DNA from: Betaproteobacteria bacterium
GTDB lineage: Bacteria > Pseudomonadota > Gammaproteobacteria > Burkholderiales > Burkholderiaceae_C
Direction of reading: 5' to 3'
NCBI GenBank assembly: GCA_028870715.1
Contig: JAGWOZ010000013.1
Coordinates: 1 to 32,836, forward strand
DNA: 32,836 nucleotides
Notes under the pieces: generated by a model
The model's database searches: none
The model's input: only the letters and a program-made list of their open reading frames with translations
What the model was told of the DNA's origin: nothing
Made by a program: the position numbers and the translations under genes
Shown here: in pieces, positions 17,026-26,283 of the stretch
Layout of the letters: each line of letters begins with the position of its first letter
Position numbering within the stretch: position 1 is the first letter of the stretch

Positions 17026-18234
17026 ATGCAACGTCGACACCTTATTCAAGCTGCGGCGCTGTCCCTGGCCGCGCCGATGGCCCGGCTCTGGGCCGCGCCC
17101 GCGCCCGGTGGGCCCAAGTTCATCCTGGTGTTCCTGCGCGGCGCCTACGACGCGACCAACGTCCTGGTGCCTTACGCGAGCGACTTCTATTACGAGGCAC
17201 GCCCCCACATTGCCGTACCGCGCCCGGGCACCGGCCCCGACGGCGCCATCCGGCTCGATGCCGACTGGGCGCTGCACCCGGCGCTGCAAGCGAGCATGCT
17301 GCCCCTGTGGCAGGCGGGCCAACTGGCGTTCGTGCCGTTTGCCGGCACCCGCGACATGACACGCAGCCACTTCGAGACGCAGGACCACATCGAACTCGGA
17401 CAGGGACCGCAGACCCGCGACTTCAACAGCGGCTTTCTCAACCGACTCGTGCAGCAACTCGGGCACCGCACGAGGCCCATGGCCTTCACGGCGCAACTGC
17501 CGCTGTCGCTGCGCGGGGCCGAACGCGTACCCAACATGGCCATGGGCCAGATCGCCCGCAGCGGCATCGACTCGCACCAGGAAGCGCTGCTTGAGCGCAT
17601 GTGGGGCACGACCCCCGAAGCCGCCTCGGTTCGCGAGGGCTTTGCCGTGCACGCCACGGTCATGCGTGACATGCAGGCCCAGGACTGGGAGGCCGAAATG
17701 ACGGCCGCCAGTCGCGGGGCGATTGATCCGCGCGGTTTCGTGGCCGAGGCCGCGCGGGTGGGCGGCCTGATGCGCGCAAGCTTCGACGTCGGTTTCATCG
17801 ACGTGGGCGGCTGGGATACCCATGTCAACGAAGCCGCTGCCAACGGCGCCAAGGGTCAACTCGCCGCGAAGCTCGGCGATCTGGGCCAGGGTCTGGCTGC
17901 CTTGGCCCAAGCCATGGGCCCGGCCTGGCGTGACACGGTGGTCGTGGTGCTGAGCGAGTTCGGGCGCACGTTCCGCGAAAACGGCAATCGCGGCACCGAC
18001 CACGGCCACGGCACGGTCTACTGGGTGCTGGGCGGTGCCGTGCGGGGCGGGCGAATCGTCGGCGAGCAAGTCCCGCTGGCGCCCGCCACCCTCAACCAGA
18101 ACCGCGATACCCCGGTGCTCACCGAGGACCGCAATGCGCTCGGCGGCCTGTTCGCTCGCCTTTGGGGGTTGAGCGCGCAACAGGTGCAAGCCGTATTCCC
18201 GGGCAGCGCGGCGCTGGACTTGCGCCTGGTCTGA
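17026..18234 (+). CDS. DUF1501 domain-containing protein (sulfatase-like fold)
   Basis: MQRRHLIQAAALSLAAPMARLWAAP...KFILVFLRGAYDATNVLVPYA...DVGGWDTHVNEA...VVVVLSEFGRTFRENGNRGTDHGHGTVYWVLGG: hallmark DUF1501; directly follows DUF1800. Confidence 0.92.
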   Translation: MQRRHLIQAAALSLAAPMARLWAAPAPGGPKFILVFLRGAYDATNVLVPYASDFYYEARPHIAVPRPGTGPDGAIRLDADWALHPALQASMLPLWQAGQLAFVPFAGTRDMTRSHFETQDHIELGQGPQTRDFNSGFLNRLVQQLGHRTRPMAFTAQLPLSLRGAERVPNMAMGQIARSGIDSHQEALLERMWGTTPEAASVREGFAVHATVMRDMQAQDWEAEMTAASRGAIDPRGFVAEAARVGGLMRASFDVGFIDVGGWDTHVNEAAANGAKGQLAAKLGDLGQGLAALAQAMGPAWRDTVVVVLSEFGRTFRENGNRGTDHGHGTVYWVLGGAVRGGRIVGEQVPLAPATLNQNRDTPVLTEDRNALGGLFARLWGLSAQQVQAVFPGSAALDLRLV

Positions 18235-18344
18235 CACGAAGGACGCCGCCGAGCCCCTCCCGTCGCCGTCGAACTCCGGCAGGCGACCGAGCAGGCGCCA
18301 GCCCCCACACTGCCCCGCCGGGGCGACGCTTGCGCGCCATGCAT

Positions 18345-19547
18345 CTAGGCCCCCAAGCCACCGTCGTCGTATGCCGCGGCAAAGGTCTTCCAGTCCGCCG
18401 CGCACGCCTGCGCACAGTCGTGTGCCGCGGCAATCAGGTTCCGGCTCCATTTGCGCCCACTCGCAAAATCCTGCAAGGCGTCCGCGGTCGCCGATCCGCC
18501 CCGGCCACTGCTGCGCAACTGCGCCCACGCCGTCAAGTGCCCCATCGTGTGCATGATGCCTTCGAGCTCGCCCATCGACTGACTGGAACGGTCCAGCACA
18601 ACCCGGTCCTCCGAAGGCTGCAGGCCGCGCAAGACATACGACTGCTTTTTCCACTTCAGCGGCTGCAGGAAAGCCATCGACACCGCCTGCATGCGCCGCT
18701 GCACGCCAACGACACGATGCGCATGCGTGGCCCACTCGGGCTGGCGCGTGGCGACATGCCCACTGAGCGCCGAAGGCAGAGCCTGCTTGAGGTCGAGCAG
18801 ATAGTTTGCATCGGGGGACACCTTGCCCTGCACCAGGATGACGTAACGGTTGACGCCAAGGCTTCCCGTGCCTGCGATGCGCCTGGCCACGTCCAGGACC
18901 TCGTAGAAGTCCGGATGCGGCTGGCTTGCTGCGAACGCGCCCAGCAGGGCAGACACGCTTGAGCGCTGTTCGGCGTCAACGGGAAGGGCCTTCTTGCCAT
19001 CTACCCGCAGCAGCCGGCGTTTTCCCTTTCGCACCGTGCGCGTGTCGAGAAACGCCGGGCGTGCGCGGTGCTGCAGGCCATCGAGCAAACGCCGCACGGC
19101 CCCTTGCGCCGTTTCGCGCTCCACCCAGCGGGCTTTGCCATCGAGGATGGCCTGGGTATAGGCGTCCAGGTAGCCCCGGCACAGATGCAGCGCGTCGTTC
19201 GCGCTGGCATGCAGGGTTTCGGCGCCGACCAGAATGCTGGTGATGACGCGCACGAGATCGAGGGTGACGGGGCCCAGCACCGCCTCGTCGAAATCGTTGA
19301 GATCGAAATACACCAGGCGATTGTCGCCCTTGTAACTGCCGAAGTTTTCCAGGTGCAGATCACCGCACAGCCACGCGGCCGGCGCCTTGGTGAAGAGCTT
19401 GGTCGTCGGCAGCCGGTCGTAGAAAAGGTGGCAACTTCCGCGCAGGAAGGCGAAACTGTTTTGCCGCATGGCGCGGTACTTCAGTGCCAGGCGCTCTGGA
19501 TCACGCCCGGCATTGAAGGTGCGAATCGTGCTGACGGGATCGATCAT
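18345..19547 (-). CDS. DUF2252 family protein
   Basis: From MIDPVSTIRTFNAGRDPERLALKYRAMRQNSFAFLRGSCHLFYDRL...AWLCGDLHLENFGSYKGDNRLVYFDLNDFDEAVLGPVTLDLVR: DUF2252 signature. Confidence 0.92.
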   Translation of the reverse strand: MIDPVSTIRTFNAGRDPERLALKYRAMRQNSFAFLRGSCHLFYDRLPTTKLFTKAPAAWLCGDLHLENFGSYKGDNRLVYFDLNDFDEAVLGPVTLDLVRVITSILVGAETLHASANDALHLCRGYLDAYTQAILDGKARWVERETAQGAVRRLLDGLQHRARPAFLDTRTVRKGKRRLLRVDGKKALPVDAEQRSSVSALLGAFAASQPHPDFYEVLDVARRIAGTGSLGVNRYVILVQGKVSPDANYLLDLKQALPSALSGHVATRQPEWATHAHRVVGVQRRMQAVSMAFLQPLKWKKQSYVLRGLQPSEDRVVLDRSSQSMGELEGIMHTMGHLTAWAQLRSSGRGGSATADALQDFASGRKWSRNLIAAAHDCAQACAADWKTFAAAYDDGGLGA

Positions 19548-19864
19548 CGTGGCCGCTTTCGAGAATGGTTGCGAGGTCCGGGCCGCATGGCGCAAGCGCT
19601 TGCAGTGCGATGGGCAGCCGGAGATTGCGACACTCCCGGTGCGCCATGTGGCATTGTGTGTGCACGCAGCCACCCGCATCAAGCGCTTTGCAAGCAAATC
19701 CCTCCAGGACTTCGCGTGGATTGGCGGCGCTCGGCGGTGGCGGCGCTCGGCGGCAGCGGATCGGTGCATCGGTGGGGATCCCGCGGCCGGCCCGTGGACT
19801 GCGTCGGTTAATCTTGCAAAAAACGGCGACCAACAGGACACTCCAGCCCGGGTGGAGACAAGAC

Positions 19865-20656
19865 ATGGATGCACGAGCAACACCGAGTTCGGCTTTGTAC
19901 CTGTTCGAGAAGTTCGAGGTGGGGGTGGTTCACCTCGACGCGCGGCGCACCGTGTTGGCCATGAACGATTTCGCACGCAAGGTCCTTCCCGTGGGTGAAA
20001 AGCAGCCATTCGACAAGCTCGTGGCGTCGTTTCACCCGGAGCGATCCAAACCGAAAGTCAATTTCCTCCTGGACGAGGCGTCGCGATGCCCGGTGGCCAA
20101 TGCCACGCCCATGACCATGATCATCAACATTCCCGAGCAGGTCCTGCTGATCAAGGTGACCCGGCTGGCCGACCATCTCGGCACCACGACCGGATTTGTC
20201 CTGGTCTTCTATGACGTCACACAGATCGTGACCAACGACGACACGGCACCCGAGTCGCTGCAGGCCAACCGCCGCCTCTCACGCATTCCCATGGTGGCGA
20301 ACCACAAGGTGGCGTTTGTCGATACGGCCGATGTGCTGTGCCTGGAATCGCAGGCTCACTACACCCGTGTCCTCACCCGGGACGGCTTGCATTTCTGCAA
20401 CCTCAGCATCGGCGACCTGGCGGCCCGACTCGACCCGGCACAGTTCATGCGCGTGCACCGCTGTTTCATCGTCAACTTGCAGGCCGTGGCCGAACTCGGT
20501 CGCGAAGGCAGCAAGACGCATATCGTGCTGCGCGGCAAGCACCCCGGGCCACCCATTCCGGTGGCGCGCGGCGAGGTGGCGCAGCTGCGCGCCGCGCTCG
20601 GGCTCCTGAAGCGGGCCCGCGGCGCCGCACCCAGCCCCGCGCCGGTCCCGATCTAG
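19865..20656 (+). CDS. rcoM: PAS-LytTR transcriptional regulator, probable heme CO sensor RcoM
   Basis: N-terminal PAS-like domain (ALYLFEKFEVGVVHLDARRTVLAMNDFARKVLP...) and C-terminal LytTR domain (VAFVDTADVLCLESQAHYTRVLTRDG...FMRVHRCFIVNLQAVAEL); located immediately upstream of coxMSL; His57/Cys75/Met85 could match the heme ligands known in RcoM. Confidence 0.85.
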   Translation: MDARATPSSALYLFEKFEVGVVHLDARRTVLAMNDFARKVLPVGEKQPFDKLVASFHPERSKPKVNFLLDEASRCPVANATPMTMIINIPEQVLLIKVTRLADHLGTTTGFVLVFYDVTQIVTNDDTAPESLQANRRLSRIPMVANHKVAFVDTADVLCLESQAHYTRVLTRDGLHFCNLSIGDLAARLDPAQFMRVHRCFIVNLQAVAELGREGSKTHIVLRGKHPGPPIPVARGEVAQLRAALGLLKRARGAAPSPAPVPI

Positions 20657-20699
20657 GGACATTCCTGTATTGCGCTCGCGGCGAAACGCGTTCTCAGCA

Positions 20700-20813
20700 C
20701 TTCGTGCAGCGCGATGCGCATTCCGTGAAGCAAACACGGATTTGGTGCAAAGTGCGCCCTAATGGCGGGCCCTTACGCCGAAATGCAAAGTTCTCTAAAC
20801 TCTTTTCGTGAAT
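20700..20813 (+). promoter_or_regulatory. Helically phased direct repeats upstream of coxM (candidate RcoM/LytTR operator)
   Basis: CTTCGTGCAG (20700-20709), TTCCGTGAAG (20721-20730), TTTGGTGCAA (20741-20750), TTTCGTGAAT (20804-20813); GTG cores at 20704, 20725, 20745, 20808 (spacings 21, 20, 63). Confidence 0.5.
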
Positions 20814-20815
20814 AT

Positions 20816-20837
20816 GTCATTGACGGAAATCAATGAC
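20816..20837. promoter_or_regulatory. 22-bp palindrome GTCATTGA-CGGAAA-TCAATGAC containing an FNR-like box (TTGAC-GGAA-ATCAA)
   Basis: Perfect 8-bp arms read directly; 20820-20833 matches TTGAT-N4-ATCAA at 9 of 10 positions. Confidence 0.5.
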
Positions 20838-20863
20838 GCTAACGACAACTGCTGGAGACAAGC

Positions 20864-21727
20864 ATGATCCCACCGCGTTTCGAGTACCACGCGCCTCGCT
20901 CCCTCAGCGAAGCCGTGGCCCTGCTGGGCCAGCTCGGCTCGGAAGCCAAGCTGCTTGCAGGCGGCCACAGCCTGTTGCCCATGATGAAGCTGCGCTTTGC
21001 CGAGCCTGCGCACTTGATCGACATCAACCGCATCCCCGAGCTGCGCGGCATCCGCGAAGACGGGACCACAGTGGTGATCGGCGCCATGACGGTCGAGCAC
21101 GCCTTGATCACCTCGCCGGTCGTGCAGGCCAAAGTGCCGCTGCTGGCCGAAGCCGCCACCCAGATTGCCGATCCCCAGGTGCGCAACCGCGGCACGATCG
21201 GCGGCGATATCGCCCATGGCGACCCTGGCAACGACCACCCGGCCCTGTCCATTGCACTGGAAGCATCCTTCGTGCTTGAAGGCCCCGACGGGCGCCGCAC
21301 GGTGCCAGCCGACGGGTTCTTTCTCGGCCCCTACATGACGCAACTGCAGGAAAACGAAGTCCTGTGCGAAATCCGCGTGCCTGCCTTCGCACACGGCACG
21401 GGGTGGGCCTACGAGAAACTCAAGCGCAAAACCGGTGACTGGGCCACGGCCGGCTGCGCAGTGGTCATGCGCAAGAGCGGCGGCACGATCAGCCACGTGC
21501 GCATCGCTCTGACCAATGTGGCGCCCACCGCGCTGCGTGCCGAGGCCGCCGAGAGCGCGCTGCTGAACCAGCCGCTGAACGCCGCCACGCTGCAGGCGGC
21601 CGCCGATGCGGCCGCCGCCATCTGCGAGCCTGCCGAAGACCTGCGGGGCGACGTGGAATACAAAACCGCCATGGCCGGCCAGATGGTCAAGCGCGCCCTG
21701 TCCAAAGCCTGGTCCCGTTGTGCCTGA
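20864..21727 (+). CDS. coxM: Aerobic carbon monoxide dehydrogenase, medium (FAD) subunit
   Basis: MIPPRFEYHAPRSLSEAVALLGQLGSEAKLLAGGHSLLPMMKLRFAEPAHLIDI...ADPQVRNRGTIGGDIAHGDPGND: FAD-binding CoxM/XdhB motifs (AGGHSLLP, TIGG). Confidence 0.96.
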   Translation: MIPPRFEYHAPRSLSEAVALLGQLGSEAKLLAGGHSLLPMMKLRFAEPAHLIDINRIPELRGIREDGTTVVIGAMTVEHALITSPVVQAKVPLLAEAATQIADPQVRNRGTIGGDIAHGDPGNDHPALSIALEASFVLEGPDGRRTVPADGFFLGPYMTQLQENEVLCEIRVPAFAHGTGWAYEKLKRKTGDWATAGCAVVMRKSGGTISHVRIALTNVAPTALRAEAAESALLNQPLNAATLQAAADAAAAICEPAEDLRGDVEYKTAMAGQMVKRALSKAWSRCA

Positions 21728-21748
21728 ACCCGCTGCCGGAGCAACCCC

Positions 21749-22240
<492 letters not shown>

Positions 22241-22283
22241 CACATACACGGATCGCCCAGAGCAACCCGCCGGAGACACACAC

Positions 22284-24695
22284 ATGAATGCACCAGTACC
22301 AACCGCCGAAGCCCGCGAACTTGCGCTGGCCGGCATGGGCGCCTCACGCCTGCGCAAGGAAGATGCCCGATTCATCCAGGGCAAGGGCAACTACGTCGAC
22401 GACATCAAGATGCCCGGCATGCTGCACATGGACATCGTGCGCTCGCCCGTGGCCCACGCTCGCATCAAAAAGATCAACAAGGACGCGGCGCTGGCGATTC
22501 CGGGCGTGCACGCGGTGCTGACCGCCGATGATCTCAAGCCCCTGAAGCTGCACTGGATGCCGACCCTGGCGGGCGACGTGGCAGCCGTGCTTGCCGATGA
22601 AAAGGTGCATTTCCAGATGCAGGAAGTGGCGATCGTGATCGCCGACGACCGCTACATCGCCGCCGATGCCGTGGAAGCCGTCGAGATCGAATACGACGAG
22701 CTGCCCGTGGTGCTCGACCCCTACGCCGCGCTGGCGCCCGACGCCCCGGTGCTGCGCGAAGACCTGGCGGGCAAGACCGAAGGCGCGCACGGCAAGCGCG
22801 AGCATCCGAACCACATCTTCACCTGGGACGCCGGCGACAAGGCCGCTGCAGATGCGGCTTTCGACGCCGCGGCGGTGAAGGTCTCGCAGCACATGTATTA
22901 CCCCCGCGTGCACCCCTGCCCGCTGGAAACCTGCGGCTGCGTGGCCAGCTTCGATCCAATCCGCGGCGAGCTGACCACCTACATGACGTCCCAGGCGCCC
23001 CATGTGGTGCGCACCGTGGTGTCCATGCTCTCGGGCATTCCCGAGTCCAAGGTGCGCATTGTCAGCCCCGACATCGGTGGGGGATTCGGCAACAAGGTCG
23101 GTGTCTATCCCGGTTACGTGTGCGCCATCGTCGCCTCCATCGTGCTCGGGCGCCCGGTGAAGTGGGTGGAGGACCGCATCGAGAACATTTCCTCCACCGC
23201 CTTTGCCCGTGACTACCACATGGATGGGGAGATCGCTGCCACGGCCGACGGCAAGATCACCGGCCTTCGCGTGAACGTGGTGGCCGACCATGGCGCGTTT
23301 GACGCTTGCGCCGATCCCACGAAATTCCCGGCCGGCATGTTCCACATCTGCTCGGGCAGCTACGACATTCCGGCGGCCTATGCCAGCGTCAAGGGCGTGT
23401 ACACGAACAAGGCGCCGGGTGGCGTGGCCTACCGCTGCAGCTTCCGCGTCACCGAAGCGGTCTATCTGGTCGAGCGCATGGTCGACGTGCTGGCGCAAAA
23501 GCTGGGCATGGACAAGGCGGAGATTCGCGCCAAGAACTTCATCCGCAAGGAACAGTTCCCGTACACCAGCGCCTTCGGTTTTGAATACGACTCGGGCGAC
23601 TATCACACCGCGCTGAAAAAGGTGCTCGACGCGGTCGACTACCCGGCGCTGCGCGCCGAGCAGGCCGCCAAGCGCGCCGACCCCAACAGCCCCACGCTCA
23701 TGGGTATCGGTCTGGTCACCTTCACCGAGGTGGTGGGCGCCGGCCCGAGCAAGATGTGCGACATCCTGGGCGTGGGCATGTTCGATTCCTGCGAAATCCG
23801 CGTCCACCCCACCGGCAGCGCGATTGCGCGCATGGGCACGATCACGCAAGGTCAGGGGCACCAGACCACCTACGCGCAGATCATCGCCACGGAGCTTGGA
23901 ATCCCCAGCGAGGTGATTCAGGTCGAGGAAGGCGACACGAGCACGGCGCCCTATGGTCTTGGCACCTACGGCTCGCGCTCCACGCCCGTAGCCGGTGCAG
24001 CCATTGCCATGGCCGCGCGCAAGATCCATGCAAAGGCCAGGAAGATCGCCGCACACATGCTGGAAGTCAACGAAAACGACCTGGACTGGGAAGTCGATCG
24101 CTTCAAGGTCAAGGGGGACGATAGCAAGTTCAAGACCATGGCCGATGTGGCCTGGCAGGCCTACCACCAGCCCCCCGAGGGCATGGAGCCCGGCCTGGAA
24201 GCGGTGCACTACTACGACCCGCCGAACTTCACGTTTCCCTTCGGCATCTACCTGTGCGTCCTGGACATTGATCGCGGCACGGGCGAGACCAAGATCCGCC
24301 GTTTCTATGCCCTGGACGACTGCGGCACGCGCATCAACCCGATGATCATCGAAGGCCAGATCCACGGTGGTCTGACCGAGGGCTTCGCCGTGGCCATGGG
24401 CCAGCAGATGCCCTTCGACGCGCAGGGCAATTTGTTGGGCAATACGCTCATGGACTACTTCCTGCCCACCTTCGTGGAGACGCCGCATTGGGACACCGAC
24501 CACACCGTCACGCCCTCGCCGCACCATCCCATCGGGGCCAAGGGCGTGGCCGAGTCCCCGCATGTGGGCTCCATCCCGACTTTCACCTCGGCGGTGGTGG
24601 ATGCGTTCTCCCATTTGGGCATGACCCACATGGACATGCCCCACAACGCGTTTCGCGTCTGGAAAGAACTCAAGGCCCACGGTGCCACCCTCTGA
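22284..24695 (+). CDS. coxL: Aerobic carbon monoxide dehydrogenase, large (Mo-Cu) subunit, form I
   Basis: 803 aa molybdopterin-binding family; form I motif AYRCSFR at 23427-23447 (Cys is codon 385); PDIGGGFGNKVGVYPGY, GQGHQTTYAQI, GAKGVAESPHVGSIP. Confidence 0.97.
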   Translation: MNAPVPTAEARELALAGMGASRLRKEDARFIQGKGNYVDDIKMPGMLHMDIVRSPVAHARIKKINKDAALAIPGVHAVLTADDLKPLKLHWMPTLAGDVAAVLADEKVHFQMQEVAIVIADDRYIAADAVEAVEIEYDELPVVLDPYAALAPDAPVLREDLAGKTEGAHGKREHPNHIFTWDAGDKAAADAAFDAAAVKVSQHMYYPRVHPCPLETCGCVASFDPIRGELTTYMTSQAPHVVRTVVSMLSGIPESKVRIVSPDIGGGFGNKVGVYPGYVCAIVASIVLGRPVKWVEDRIENISSTAFARDYHMDGEIAATADGKITGLRVNVVADHGAFDACADPTKFPAGMFHICSGSYDIPAAYASVKGVYTNKAPGGVAYRCSFRVTEAVYLVERMVDVLAQKLGMDKAEIRAKNFIRKEQFPYTSAFGFEYDSGDYHTALKKVLDAVDYPALRAEQAAKRADPNSPTLMGIGLVTFTEVVGAGPSKMCDILGVGMFDSCEIRVHPTGSAIARMGTITQGQGHQTTYAQIIATELGIPSEVIQVEEGDTSTAPYGLGTYGSRSTPVAGAAIAMAARKIHAKARKIAAHMLEVNENDLDWEVDRFKVKGDDSKFKTMADVAWQAYHQPPEGMEPGLEAVHYYDPPNFTFPFGIYLCVLDIDRGTGETKIRRFYALDDCGTRINPMIIEGQIHGGLTEGFAVAMGQQMPFDAQGNLLGNTLMDYFLPTFVETPHWDTDHTVTPSPHHPIGAKGVAESPHVGSIPTFTSAVVDAFSHLGMTHMDMPHNAFRVWKELKAHGATL

Positions 24696-24722
24696 TTCCC
24701 ACCCCATCCCAACAAGGCATTC

Positions 24723-25334
24723 ATGGAAGTCAAACTCGATAAACGGTACCCGCTGGATGTGGATCCCGGACGCGCCTGGGCGATCCTGAGCGACCTCCGG
24801 GCCGTGGCTGCCTGCATGCCCGGTGCCGAACTCACCGAACAACTCTCCGACACGTCCTACAAGGGCGGGGTGCGGGTGAAGGTGGGGCCGGCCGTGGCCC
24901 AGTTCGGCGGCACGGTGGACGTGGTGGACAAGGACGACACCGCCCACAAGATGGTGCTGCGCGGCAAGGGCGCCGACAAGGGTGGGTCCTCGGCTTCGAT
25001 GGACCTTGCAGCGGCCATCGAGCCCGACCCGGCCAACGCGGCGCACGCGGTCCTGCATGGCGACTCCACCGTCATCGTCAACGGCAAATTCGCCCAATTC
25101 GGCGGGCGCATGATGGTCTCGGTCTCCGAGATGCTGCTGGCGCAGTTCGTGGAGAACTTCCGCCAGGCCGCCCTCGCCTTGCCCGCACCCACGGGCGCGG
25201 GCACGCCCGACGCCGCCTCCCAAGCCCCTGCGCCCGCAGCGGCGCCGAAGGTGGCGCGCGAGATCAACGGGCTGGCCATCGTCTGGGCTCTCATCAGGAA
25301 CTGGTGGCTTGGCCTGTTTGCCAAGCGCACCTGA
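24723..25334 (+). CDS. coxG: CoxG family SRPBCC protein with C-terminal hydrophobic segment
   Basis: MEVKLDKRYPLDVDPGRAWAILSDLRAVAACMPGAELTEQLSDTSYKGGVRVKVGPAVAQFGGTV: CoxG signature; C-terminal INGLAIVWALIRNWWLGLF. Confidence 0.93.
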   Translation: MEVKLDKRYPLDVDPGRAWAILSDLRAVAACMPGAELTEQLSDTSYKGGVRVKVGPAVAQFGGTVDVVDKDDTAHKMVLRGKGADKGGSSASMDLAAAIEPDPANAAHAVLHGDSTVIVNGKFAQFGGRMMVSVSEMLLAQFVENFRQAALALPAPTGAGTPDAASQAPAPAAAPKVAREINGLAIVWALIRNWWLGLFAKRT

Positions 25335-25347
25335 GCGGCCTCAAACC

Positions 25348-26283
25348 ATGGCCAGCTCGATCCCACCCCTGGATGAACGCGCGCTGCGCGAGCAGTTGCA
25401 GCGGGTGGGCTACCTGGCTGATGCCGATCTGGCCACCACGGTGTGGCTTGCCCAGAAGCTTCAACGCCCGCTCCTGATCGAAGGCGATGCGGGCGTGGGC
25501 AAGACCGCGCTGGCCACGGCGCTGGCGGCCGCGCAGGGGGCCGAGCTGGTGCGGCTGCAGTGTTTCGAGGGGCTTGATCTGGCGCAGGCCGCCTATGAGT
25601 GGAACTACGGGCGCCAGCTCATGGCCATCCGCCTGCATGAAGGGCGAGGCGACGCGGTGCGCGAATCCGACGTGTTTGCGCGCGACTTCCTGCTCGAGCG
25701 CCCCTTGCTCAAGGCCATCAGCCAGCGAGGGCCCTGCGTGCTGCTGATCGACGAGATCGACCGGGCCGACGAAGCTTTCGAGGCCTTCTTGCTGGAGGTT
25801 CTGGCGGACTACCAGATCACGGTGCCGGAGATCGGCACCATCCGCGCGCAGCATATCCCGCAGGTCATCCTCACCAGCAACGGCACCCGCGAGCTCTCCG
25901 ACGCGCTGCGCCGCCGCTGCCTGTACCACTATCTGGACTACCCCACGGTGGCGCGCGAAGTGGCGATCGTCAAGACCGCCGTTCCCGAGGCCGACACCCG
26001 GCTGGTGGAGGAGTGCGTGCAGTTCGTGCAGCGCCTGCGCCATGAAGACCTGGCCAAGACGCCAGGCATCGCCGAGACCCTGGACTGGGTGCGCGCGCTG
26101 CACCAACTCAACCAGCACACCCTGCCCGACGACATGGCCGTGCTGCTGACCACGCTGGGATGTCTGCTCAAGACCCGCGAGGATCGGTTCTTGCTGACTG
26201 GCGAACGTGCGTTGCAGCTGGTGGAGGGACGGCGCACGGTGGGTGTTGCCGAAAAAGCCGATACGGTGATCGCTGGACCATGA
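25348..26283 (+). CDS. coxD: MoxR-type AAA+ ATPase CoxD (CODH cofactor maturation)
   Basis: Walker A EGDAGVGKTALA, Walker B CVLLIDEIDRADEAFEAFLLEVL, sensor TSNGTRELSDALRRRCLYHYLDYP; position after coxG. Confidence 0.94.
   Translation: MASSIPPLDERALREQLQRVGYLADADLATTVWLAQKLQRPLLIEGDAGVGKTALATALAAAQGAELVRLQCFEGLDLAQAAYEWNYGRQLMAIRLHEGRGDAVRESDVFARDFLLERPLLKAISQRGPCVLLIDEIDRADEAFEAFLLEVLADYQITVPEIGTIRAQHIPQVILTSNGTRELSDALRRRCLYHYLDYPTVAREVAIVKTAVPEADTRLVEECVQFVQRLRHEDLAKTPGIAETLDWVRALHQLNQHTLPDDMAVLLTTLGCLLKTREDRFLLTGERALQLVEGRRTVGVAEKADTVIAGP

Noticed and set aside
16606-18735. 709-aa minus-strand ORF
   Set aside because: Antisense to DUF1800/DUF1501 genes with clear motifs; no recognisable domain of its own.
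20763-20778. Sigma-54 promoter (TGGCGGGCCCTTACGC)
   Set aside because: GG present but GC at the -12 element is out of register with the TGGCAC-N5-TTGC consensus.
22344-25223. 959-aa minus-strand ORF antisense to coxL/coxG
   Set aside because: Low-complexity His/Gly/Val-rich translation typical of antisense frames in GC-rich DNA; the plus strand encodes unmistakable coxL and coxG.
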